Origin: DATDVD01 sp035290065
GTDB taxonomy: Bacteria; Pseudomonadota; Gammaproteobacteria; Coxiellales; Coxiellaceae
Assembly (NCBI GenBank): GCA_035290065.1
Contig: DATDVD010000010.1
Location: 1 to 8,514, forward strand
Length of the DNA: 8,514 bases
Direction of reading: 5' to 3'
Under the pieces are notes generated by a model. It saw only the letters and a list, made by a program, of their open reading frames with translations. It was not told the DNA's origin and searched no databases. Position 1 is the stretch's first letter. Each line of letters opens with the position of its first letter. The position numbers and the translations under genes were made by a program. Shown here piece after piece: positions 1 to 5,699 of this stretch.

Positions 1-469
1 CTCGGGATTTTTGAGTAGATTCCCCTTTTTTAGGAATAGTCACCCAAAGCATACCCTTTTTAAGCGTGGCTTTTGCGTGATCAATGTCTGCAGAAGGAGG
101 AAGCGCTATGCGTCGTTCATAGCTGCCATAATTAATTTCCCGCATACGGTAATTTTTATTTTCATCTTTGCGAGAACCGGTTTTGTTGGCGCGAATGAAC
201 AGCATTCCTTCCATAATAGAAATTTTAATATCTTCTTCCCCGATACCCGGCATTTCTACCTCTATTTTAAAATTTTGGAAATCTTCTACAATATCGATAG
301 CAGGCGTTAAGGAAAGGCTGTCGAGCTCTTGCGTGGCAAAAGTCGGTAGATCTAACCAGTGATTAAAATAATTTAAAGCTTTTATTAATTCCCGTTGAAT
401 AGGAATAAAAGGATTTTTTTGAGAAAAATTGATAGGGGTTGGCTTGTCTAAATTTAATATATTAGTCAT
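1..469 (-). CDS. Small heat-shock protein, Hsp20/alpha-crystallin family (3' end beyond window)
   Basis: This is an ATP-independent holdase chaperone that binds unfolding proteins in the cytoplasm. 156 codons are visible and the frame is still open at base 1, so the protein is cut near its C-terminus. A divergent N-terminal arm of about 55 residues precedes an alpha-crystallin domain at roughly residues 56-147. Its landmarks are PAIDIVED (56-63), VEMPGIGEEDIKI (71-83), YGSYERRIALP (114-124) and the hallmark A-x-L-K-K-G-M-L-W-V-T-I-P-K (134-147), with GML in place of the usual GVL. The C-terminal I-x-I anchor expected just after the domain would lie outside the window. The ATG at 469-467 has a TAAGGG ribosome site seven bases upstream. 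The gene lies downstream of the Crp/Fnr gene in the same direction, but has its own candidate promoter with an FNR-type operator. The family call is firm; the exact length is unknown. Confidence 0.93.
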   Translation of the reverse strand, partial: MTNILNLDKPTPINFSQKNPFIPIQRELIKALNYFNHWLDLPTFATQELDSLSLTPAIDIVEDFQNFKIEVEMPGIGEEDIKISIMEGMLFIRANKTGSRKDENKNYRMREINYGSYERRIALPPSADIDHAKATLKKGMLWVTIPKKGESTQKSR

Positions 470-507
470 CGTGTTACCCTTACTCTTTGAAGGATGTATT
501 GATTTCT

Positions 508-513
508 ATTGTA
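508..513 (-). promoter_or_regulatory. Candidate hsp20 -10 element (TACAAT)
   Basis: Read on the minus strand, TACAAT matches the sigma-70 -10 consensus at five of six bases. It would start transcription near 500-501, giving a leader of about 32 nt that ends in the hsp20 ribosome site. The matching -35 position (531-536 forward, AATTAC on the minus strand) is poor. That is what one expects of a promoter relying on an activator bound at -41.5, where the FNR-type palindrome lies. No sigma-32-like heat-shock promoter was seen. Prediction from sequence only. Confidence 0.45.
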
Positions 514-533
514 ACAACTGAGGCCGCCGTGTA

Positions 534-549
534 ATTGACAAAAGTCAAT
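534..549. promoter_or_regulatory. FNR/FixK-type operator, ATTGAC-AAAA-GTCAAT
   Basis: This is a perfect 6+4+6 inverted repeat containing TTGAC-N4-GTCAA, which fits the FNR/Anr/FixK site form TTGAY-N4-RTCAA. Its centre is at 541.5, about 41 bp upstream of the start predicted from the TACAAT -10 of hsp20. That is the class II activator position known for FNR and CRP. It begins right after the stop of a Crp/Fnr-family gene whose recognition helix has the FNR pattern. It could form a weak RNA hairpin, but no U-tract follows, so a terminator is unlikely. Binding by the neighbouring regulator is inference. Confidence 0.62.
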
Positions 550-555
550 GAAATA

Positions 556-1272
556 CTATTGCAGAATATCTTTATATGGTGAAACCCGGGAACAATGCTC
601 ACACACATAATGAACCAATTTATCTACACTGTTCATATGGATAGATTCATTTTTAATTTCCAGATCACACTGTTTGCTTAATTTGGCCAAGGCGCGAGAA
701 AAGGTTTCCGCCCGCATACCCAAACGAGTAGCCAGAAGGGATTTATCGTAAGGAAGGTGTAGCCAGTCTGTATGATCTTTATTTAACGCCTGGAGTCTTA
801 ATATAAAGCACCCAATACGCTGAGAGGCATTTTGAATGGATAGATGTTCGATTTCCATATTAAGCTCTTTTTCTTTTTCCAGTGTATTGCGCAGAAAATT
901 AAGCGCCAGTTGATGATCCACAGAGACTAATTTTTGTAAAAGCGGTACGGGAAGGGTGAATAATTCAATATCCGAAATAGCTTGAACCGTATAAACATCC
1001 ATTTCTTCGGATTGAAAAATAAATTGCTCCCCGCAATAATTATTTTCCGTTAAAATATCAATGATAATTTCTTCCCCTTTGCTGCTTTCTTTAAATAATT
1101 TGGCCCAACCTTGCATCACCCATAAAAAAGCATTTTTCGATAACGCGGTGTTTAAAATAATATCGCCTTTTTTGTACAAAGATCGTTTGACGTGTTGAGT
1201 GACTTCTTCGAGAGTGATATCTGAAACATTGCAAAAAATCGGAATATTTTGAAGGAAAGTACCATCACGCAT
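556..1272 (-). CDS. Crp/Fnr-family transcriptional regulator with FNR-type DNA recognition helix
   Basis: This 238-aa cytoplasmic regulator is the usual length for the Crp/Fnr family. An N-terminal cyclic-nucleotide-binding-type beta-barrel (about 10-115, including KKGDIIL at 34-40 and the turn GEQF at 81-84) leads through a dimer helix (about 117-150) into a winged helix-turn-helix (about 150-215). The recognition helix reads R-A-E-T-F-S-R at 187-193. E189, S192 and R193 match the E-x-x-S-R used by FNR to read TTGA half-sites, not the R-E-x-x-x-R of CRP. The N-terminal cysteine cluster that holds the FNR 4Fe-4S centre is absent; only C14 lies near that end. A C-x-x-C pair (C224, C227) sits near the C-terminus. 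The CRP cAMP-binding signature is not evident, so the signal is unknown; a DNR-like sensor is possible. The start is set by a strong AGGAGG (1282-1287) nine bases upstream. Probably self-regulated. Confidence 0.9.
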   Translation of the reverse strand: MRDGTFLQNIPIFCNVSDITLEEVTQHVKRSLYKKGDIILNTALSKNAFLWVMQGWAKLFKESSKGEEIIIDILTENNYCGEQFIFQSEEMDVYTVQAISDIELFTLPVPLLQKLVSVDHQLALNFLRNTLEKEKELNMEIEHLSIQNASQRIGCFILRLQALNKDHTDWLHLPYDKSLLATRLGMRAETFSRALAKLSKQCDLEIKNESIHMNSVDKLVHYVCEHCSRVSPYKDILQ

Positions 1273-1290
1273 CGTGGATAACCTCCTTTA

Positions 1291-1304
1291 TTGATAAAAA
1301 TTAA
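1291..1304. promoter_or_regulatory. FNR-like box with one mismatch in the leader of the Crp/Fnr gene
   Basis: TTGAT-AAAA-ATTAA matches the FNR consensus TTGAT-N4-ATCAA at nine of ten fixed bases. It lies between the predicted promoter and the ribosome site of the Crp/Fnr gene, roughly 30 bp downstream of the expected transcription start. A bound protein there would repress. It therefore suggests negative autoregulation, but an AT-rich leader could give such a match by chance. Confidence 0.35.
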
Positions 1305-1329
1305 GGGGAAGGTAACTCCTAGATAACGT

Positions 1330-1344
1330 ATTGTATCATACAAT
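1330..1344. repeat. Perfect 15-bp palindrome ATTGTAT-C-ATACAAT over the promoter
   Basis: Two exact 7-bp arms flank one central base, and the whole covers the predicted -10 hexamer of the Crp/Fnr gene. The size and symmetry suit an operator for a dimeric repressor. It is not the TTGA-N6-TCAA form, so a different protein would be expected. A transcript hairpin is implausible with a one-base loop. No repressor gene for it is recognised in the window. Confidence 0.45.
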
Positions 1345-1364
1345 CTTCGGGTTTAGAATAACAA
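1335..1364 (-). promoter_or_regulatory. Candidate sigma-70 promoter of the Crp/Fnr gene
   Basis: On the minus strand, TTGTTA (1364-1359, four of six consensus bases) and TATGAT (1340-1335, five of six) are separated by 18 bp. They predict a start near 1328 and a leader of about 55 nt. The -35 lies within the last codons of the upstream transporter gene, so the regulator could be transcribed both from here and by read-through. Confidence 0.45.
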
Positions 1365-2615
1365 ATCCCGTTTCTTACCAAACGTTTTAGGCAATTTGAA
1401 AAGAATAATACTGAGTGAAAGTGTAGCACATGCTATTAAGTAATAAGCAATAATCGCAGGATTATTAAATTTTTGAATCAGCCATGTGTTGATTAAAGGT
1501 GTTGTTCCCCCCACTAAAGCCATGGTGACATTATATCCAACGGAGATTCCGGTATATCGGTTCTGAGCAGGAAACATTTCTACCACAGCGCTTGGTGTTG
1601 TCGATTGCTCAAAACAATAAAAAATAATTAGCAGCAATAAAGGCCACCATGCGAGAGAAGTGGTTACATAATAAAAACAGGGAACACTACAAATAATATA
1701 CCCAAAAGCAGCAATGCTGAGTGTTACTTTTCTTCCATAACGATCCGACAATTTTGAAAATAGAGGAATTAAAATAAAGGTAATGGTGATAAAAAATATT
1801 TGAATATGAAGCGCATGAGCTAAAGAATAATGCAAATAAACATGCAAGTAAGTCGCTAAATAACCGATTAACGTATAATTAGCGGCAGCCGCCATCAGTA
1901 ATAACAGACACACTTCCATCATTTTCTTTTTATCATGCTTTAGAATCGCCAAAAGGGAGGCGCGGCCTGCTCGATGAGATGTTTTATTAAGAGTAGTGAA
2001 AACGTCCGTTTCTTCTATATTTCTAAAAAAGAGAAATCCAACAAGGCCGACTATTCCTCCTATAAGAAAAGGAAATCGCCAGCCATAGTTATGAAAATCA
2101 GACGAGCTTATAAGATTAGAAAATAATGCAGAGGTCCCCATTGCCAGCAGTACCCCAACGTTCGAGCTATTGTTTGCGATACAACTGATCCATGCTCGAT
2201 GATCACTAGGCGCTTTTTCAGTAAGGTAAATCATAATACCGGTAAATCCGCCTCCCATACAAATACCTTGTATTATTCGAAGCATCATTAAGAAAAGGGG
2301 CGCTTCAATACCCCATGTTTTATAAAGGGGTAAAAAAGCAATGCAAAGAGTAGAAAGCGACAGCAACAACAACGTTATTTGCAGTGTTTTGACGCGCCCT
2401 ACGCGATCTCCTAATTGCCCAAATAAAACAGCCCCTACCGGCCGTGCTAAAAACCCCATCGCAAAAATAAAGAAGGTGGATAACAAAGCCATATTTTTTT
2501 CTTTATAGGGGAAAAAAATATCGGCAATCACAGGAGCGAGTGAAACAAATAAAGTAAAATCGTACCATTCAATAATGTTACCGGTAATAGATGAAAAAAT
2601 ATTAAATTGCTTCAT
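1353..2615 (-). CDS. MFS transporter of the metabolite:H+ symporter (MHS, ProP-like) family
   Basis: This is a 420-aa inner-membrane secondary transporter of the usual MHS length, with about 12 predicted membrane helices. Signatures in order are G-N-I-I-E-W-Y-D-F (12-20), A-R-P-V-G (57-61), MFS motif A as G-Q-L-G-D-R-V-G-R (66-74), R-I-I-Q-G (113-117), Y-G-W-R-F-P-F-L-I-G-G (178-188), the E-E-T that ends the first half (201-203), a second motif A as K-L-S-D-R-Y-G-R-K in the C-terminal half, and F-P-A-Q-N-R-Y-T-G-I-S. Members carry proline/betaine, citrate, ketoglutarate or shikimate with protons; the substrate cannot be read here. The usual G-G-E after R-x-x-Q-G is G-G-G-F (121-124), so a conserved acidic residue is missing. 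The start follows the prmB stop by 12 bp, and its AAGGA ribosome site abuts that stop, suggesting one transcript with translational coupling. Confidence 0.92.
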   Translation of the reverse strand: MKQFNIFSSITGNIIEWYDFTLFVSLAPVIADIFFPYKEKNMALLSTFFIFAMGFLARPVGAVLFGQLGDRVGRVKTLQITLLLLSLSTLCIAFLPLYKTWGIEAPLFLMMLRIIQGICMGGGFTGIMIYLTEKAPSDHRAWISCIANNSSNVGVLLAMGTSALFSNLISSSDFHNYGWRFPFLIGGIVGLVGFLFFRNIEETDVFTTLNKTSHRAGRASLLAILKHDKKKMMEVCLLLLMAAAANYTLIGYLATYLHVYLHYSLAHALHIQIFFITITFILIPLFSKLSDRYGRKVTLSIAAFGYIICSVPCFYYVTTSLAWWPLLLLIIFYCFEQSTTPSAVVEMFPAQNRYTGISVGYNVTMALVGGTTPLINTWLIQKFNNPAIIAYYLIACATLSLSIILFKLPKTFGKKRDLLF

Positions 2616-2627
2616 AGCCTGTCCTTG

Positions 2628-3503
2628 TTAGAGTAGGGGTAAAAGTTCTTCTCGTGTTAGGGTAAATACACCTGTACCGCCGCGTGAAAATTCAAGCCAC
2701 ATAAAGGGCAGGGTAGGAAAGGCCTCTATCAAGGCGTCTGCGCTGTTACCCACTTCTACCACTAATATGCCTTGAGGGGTTAAATAGTGGGCGGCTTGCT
2801 GAAGAATGCGCCTCACACAAGCCAGTCCATCAGGCCCTGCTTTTAATGCAAAATCAGGCTCGTGGCGGTATTCATTAGGTAACGTCGACATATCCTCTGC
2901 GTCAACATACGGAGGATTGCTAATAATCACATCGTATTGCCCTTGAATATTGTCAAATAAATCGGAAGGAATTAAATGCACTTGGTTTTGAAGCTGATAA
3001 TGCGAAATATTTTTTTCGGCCACGGCTAATGCATCCTTTGAAAGATCACTGGCATCCACATGTGCTTTTGAAAAATAATGAGCGCACGCTATGGCAATAC
3101 AACCACTGCCTGTACAAAGATCCAAAATACGATGAACATTGCCTGGCGAAATCCACGGTTCAAACCGCTGCTCAATTAATTCGGATAATGGAGAGCGGGG
3201 AATTAATACGCGTTCATCTACATAAAACTCAAGCCCCGCAAACCAAGCACGATGAATTAAATAAGGTAGCGGTTTTTGAGTGTGGATACGTGCTTGTGCC
3301 AATACCATTATTTTTTCCCATTCTTCATCCTTGAGTGTTTTTTTAAGCACGGTTTGATCGCTATGAATAGGAATGTTCATCACATGAAAAATAAGACAAA
3401 CCGCTTCATCCCAGGCATTATCCGTTCCGTGCCCATAATACAAAGGAGCTAATTCCAATTGATGATGTAGGGTGTGAAGTGCAGACTCTACTGTACGTGT
3501 CAT
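2628..3503 (-). CDS. prmB: Ribosomal protein uL3 glutamine N5-methyltransferase PrmB
   Basis: PrmB uses S-adenosylmethionine to methylate the side-chain amide of a conserved glutamine in ribosomal protein L3, helping 50S assembly in the cytoplasm. The 291 residues match the E. coli enzyme nearly end to end. The N-terminal helical part has Y-Y-G-H-G-T-D-N-A-W-D-E-A (22-34) and F-Y-V-D-E-R-V-L-I-P-R-S-P (93-105). SAM-binding motif I is D-L-C-T-G-S-G (128-134) and the catalytic N-P-P-Y is at 196-199. Then come V-D-A-E-D-M (200-205), L-P-N-E-Y-R-H-E-P (208-216) and E-V-G-N-S (250-254). These features separate it from PrmC, the release-factor enzyme. The ATG at 3503 lacks a clear ribosome site, but no better in-frame start lies upstream and the N-terminus aligns with E. 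coli PrmB. It is followed at 12 bp by the transporter. Confidence 0.95.
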   Translation of the reverse strand: MTRTVESALHTLHHQLELAPLYYGHGTDNAWDEAVCLIFHVMNIPIHSDQTVLKKTLKDEEWEKIMVLAQARIHTQKPLPYLIHRAWFAGLEFYVDERVLIPRSPLSELIEQRFEPWISPGNVHRILDLCTGSGCIAIACAHYFSKAHVDASDLSKDALAVAEKNISHYQLQNQVHLIPSDLFDNIQGQYDVIISNPPYVDAEDMSTLPNEYRHEPDFALKAGPDGLACVRRILQQAAHYLTPQGILVVEVGNSADALIEAFPTLPFMWLEFSRGGTGVFTLTREELLPLL

Positions 3504-3509
3504 TAACTT

Positions 3510-3538
3510 ACTATAATCTATTTTAAAGATAAGCGCAA
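3510..3538 (-). promoter_or_regulatory. Weak candidate promoter ahead of prmB
   Basis: Within the 71-bp gap after the kinase gene, TTGCGC (3538-3533) and TATAGT (3515-3510) are spaced by 17 bp on the minus strand. Used as such, transcription would begin at or near the prmB ATG, giving a leaderless message, consistent with the missing ribosome site. An alternative -10, TAAAAT at 3525-3520, would give a leader of about ten bases. Both are guesses from sequence. Confidence 0.3.
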
Positions 3539-3574
3539 AATAGAGCGATAGCGTATCGAAATAAGTGGGGTTAG

Positions 3575-4984
3575 TTAATAATAAAATAAGAGTGTAAAAC
3601 GAGAGCCTTTCCCCAGTTCACTTTCAACTCTAATTTCTCCATCGTGAATATCCATAATACTTTTAACAATCGATAAACCTAGCCCATAGCCTCCTGTGGA
3701 AGTATTACGTGATTCATCGACTCGATAGAAACGGTCGAAAATATAGGGCAACTGAGTCGCTGAAATGCCTACACCCGAATCGCAAACAGTAATATGAACC
3801 CCAGTTTTCGTCGAATGAATAGTGATTTCAATCACACTTCCCGAAGGCGAATATTTAATAGCATTTGAGAGCAAATTAGAAAGAGCTTGAGAAAAAAGCG
3901 TTCTATCAGCCACTAGGGTAGCTTCACCTGCCACGTTTAATTGAATGTGATTAGTTTCTGCCAAAATACCAAAATATTCTATTAATTTTTTTATTTCTTC
4001 AGAGGCAGGGAATGTGGTTTTCTTAAGCGTAACTTTCATGGCATCCGCTTGAGTAATAAATAATAGTTGATCGATAATTTTTGATAGACGATTCGATTCA
4101 TCAATAATGGAATGGAATATTTCACGGCTATTTTCCTGATGAGAAGTAGTAGCCAAATAATCTTCAGCTATCAACAATAAGTTATTGAGGGGGGTGCGAA
4201 GTTCATGGGCCACATCCGAAGAAAATCTCTGTATTTTTTGATACTCTCGATGAATCCTTTCCAACATCCCGTTAAATTCTGTTAGTAAGCGATGCATTTC
4301 ATCGGAGTTTGGATGAATGATAATTTGCTTATCTAATGTATCGATAGACTGCGTCGTAATCTTATCAATAAATTGACGCAAGGGCTTTAACAGCCACTGT
4401 GCCATCCAATAGGATAACAAAGAGGACAGTATAATACCTACTGCCAGCATAATAAGCAGGTAATTTTTGTAAAATTGAAGCAAATGATATTCATGGGTAA
4501 TATCAGCAGCTACTTGGATAACAATAAATTTTTCTTCTTTGTCGTTGATTGCGAGGCGCTTCACCATCATGCGATAATATTTATGATTGGCTTTCAGGGG
4601 GGCACGCAGTAAGCTGTGATTTTGAGTCAATAATTCATTAATATTGGCGGCAGGCATTATTTTTTTCATCCCAGGCGTTTCTAAAAATACTTCCCCATTG
4701 GATTTAAAAATCCTAGCCATATAGTGGCTACCGGAAAGACCCGGCTCCCAAATAATTTCTTGTTTTAAGGCAGAAGCATCATCAGGATGTTGCTTGAAAA
4801 TATTTTCAATAATATTAATCTCATTATTCAAAAAGTTAGTATTATTGTGATAGATGTAATATTCTAATGTAAAATAAAGAGCAAGAATACTAACAGAAAA
4901 TATAAAAGACGACAGTAAACTAAATGAAATCGCTACTTTTGTGGAAAGAGAATAATAGTTACCGTTCTTCTTCATCGAGCACAT
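3575..4984 (-). CDS. Sensor histidine kinase, heavy-metal (CusS/CopS-like) type
   Basis: This is an inner-membrane sensor of 469 aa that autophosphorylates on histidine and passes the phosphate to the regulator encoded just before it. A membrane helix (about 16-40) is followed by a periplasmic domain (about 45-172) containing the R-I-F-K-S-N-G-E-V-F-L-E-T-P-G pattern (91-105) common in metal-sensing kinases. A second helix (about 175-196), a HAMP linker (about 197-250), HisKA and HATPase domains follow. H260 in V-A-H-E-L-R-T-P is the phosphoacceptor. The N box is N-L-L-S-N-A-I-K-Y-S-P (370-380), G1 is D-S-G-V-G-I (402-407), the F box is F-D-R-F-Y-R (416-421) and G2 is G-G-Y-G-L-G-L (431-437). 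Copper or silver sensing is inferred from resemblance only. The start overlaps the regulator gene by 26 bp; an ATG three codons later (4975) is an equally fair start. Confidence 0.92.
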   Translation of the reverse strand: MCSMKKNGNYYSLSTKVAISFSLLSSFIFSVSILALYFTLEYYIYHNNTNFLNNEINIIENIFKQHPDDASALKQEIIWEPGLSGSHYMARIFKSNGEVFLETPGMKKIMPAANINELLTQNHSLLRAPLKANHKYYRMMVKRLAINDKEEKFIVIQVAADITHEYHLLQFYKNYLLIMLAVGIILSSLLSYWMAQWLLKPLRQFIDKITTQSIDTLDKQIIIHPNSDEMHRLLTEFNGMLERIHREYQKIQRFSSDVAHELRTPLNNLLLIAEDYLATTSHQENSREIFHSIIDESNRLSKIIDQLLFITQADAMKVTLKKTTFPASEEIKKLIEYFGILAETNHIQLNVAGEATLVADRTLFSQALSNLLSNAIKYSPSGSVIEITIHSTKTGVHITVCDSGVGISATQLPYIFDRFYRVDESRNTSTGGYGLGLSIVKSIMDIHDGEIRVESELGKGSRFTLLFYY

Positions 4985-5642
4985 AACCTATACCGCGAAT
5001 AGTATGTATCAGCGGTTTAGAAAAAGGTTTATCCACTTTTTTTCGAAGTCTTTTAATGGCTACATCCACTACGTTCGTATCAGTATCAAAATTAATATCC
5101 CATATTTTTTCCATTAGACTTTGGCGAGAAAATACCTCCCCTTCGCTGCTGGCCAGCAAAGCCAGTAGGTTAAATTCTTTGCTGGTCAGTGAAATAGTTT
5201 CGCCTGCTCGAATGACTATTCTTTTTTTTAGATCAATGTTGAGATCCGCAATAGTAATAAGAATGTCTTTTTTGTTCTTGCCTCGTCTTAACAGTGCTTT
5301 TACACGAGCCAATAATTCAGAAAAGGCAAATGGTTTCACTAAATAATCGTCTGCCCCCATTTCGAGGCCTTTTACTCGATCATCCACGCTATTTCGAGCA
5401 GTCAAACAAATAATAGGAATAGAGCAGCCTCGCTGGCGAAGTATTTCAATAATGGTTAATCCACTAATTTTAGGCAACATCAAATCTAAAATGATGATAT
5501 CGTATGCATCATTTTGCAGAGCTAATTGCAAACCTGCCTCTCCATCGGCGGTTTGTGTGACCTTACTGCCTTGGCTTTCAAATCCTTTTGCCAAATATTT
5601 TCTTGTTTTTTCTTCGTCTTCAATAATTAAAATACGCATCAT
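4959..5642 (-). CDS. OmpR/PhoB-family response regulator, heavy-metal (CusR/CopR-like) type
   Basis: This is a cytoplasmic DNA-binding regulator, paired with the overlapping kinase gene. Numbering from the second of two adjacent ATG codons, the receiver domain has acidic residues E7 and D8, phosphoacceptor D52 in I-I-L-D-L-M-L-P, T80, and K102 in D-D-Y-L-V-K-P-F. A winged helix follows from about residue 125 to the end, with L-T-S-K-E-F (151-156) and the D-T-N-V-V-D-V-A-I-K-R-L-R-K-K stretch typical of CusR, CopR and PcoR. The M-R-I-L-I-I-E-D-E opening aligns with CusR, so the start is one of the two ATGs at 5642 or 5639. An in-frame TTG at 5663 would add seven residues with no family support. 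No strong ribosome site directly precedes either ATG; a tiny ORF with a good one lies just upstream. Confidence 0.93.
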   Translation of the reverse strand: MMRILIIEDEEKTRKYLAKGFESQGSKVTQTADGEAGLQLALQNDAYDIIILDLMLPKISGLTIIEILRQRGCSIPIICLTARNSVDDRVKGLEMGADDYLVKPFAFSELLARVKALLRRGKNKKDILITIADLNIDLKKRIVIRAGETISLTSKEFNLLALLASSEGEVFSRQSLMEKIWDINFDTDTNVVDVAIKRLRKKVDKPFSKPLIHTIRGIGYVLDEEER

Positions 5643-5652
5643 ACAACCATTT

Positions 5653-5673
5653 TTAATGAGCAAAGTATAACAT
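5653..5673 (-). other. Possible six-codon leader ORF (MLYFAH) before the response regulator
   Basis: GAAGGAG (5683-5677) is the best ribosome site in this gap. It sits three bases before an ATG that opens a six-codon frame ending in TAA at 5655-5653, ten bases ahead of the regulator ATG. The frame differs from that of the regulator. It could feed ribosomes to a gene that otherwise lacks a clear site. The spacing is shorter than ideal, so this may be chance. Confidence 0.2.
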
Positions 5674-5699
5674 TCACTCCTTCGATTCTAAAGATCTCC

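Noticed and set aside
11..362. Plus-strand open frames opposite hsp20
   Set aside because: They run antisense through a well-conserved alpha-crystallin domain and have no family resemblance.
534..549. Reading the palindrome after the Crp/Fnr stop as a transcription terminator
   Set aside because: The stem is AT-rich, six pairs long, and is followed by TACACGG rather than a U-tract. Its sequence and position fit an FNR-type operator better.
3029..3334. Plus-strand 101-codon frame inside prmB
   Set aside because: It is antisense to conserved PrmB motifs, with no ribosome site or recognisable domain.
3546..3558. Hairpin CGATA-GCG-TATCG between the kinase gene and prmB as a terminator or operator
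   Set aside because: The stem has only five pairs and no proper U-run follows on the minus strand; not enough to call.
5056..5346. Plus-strand 96-codon frame inside the response regulator
   Set aside because: It is a shadow of a conserved DNA-binding and receiver-domain coding region.
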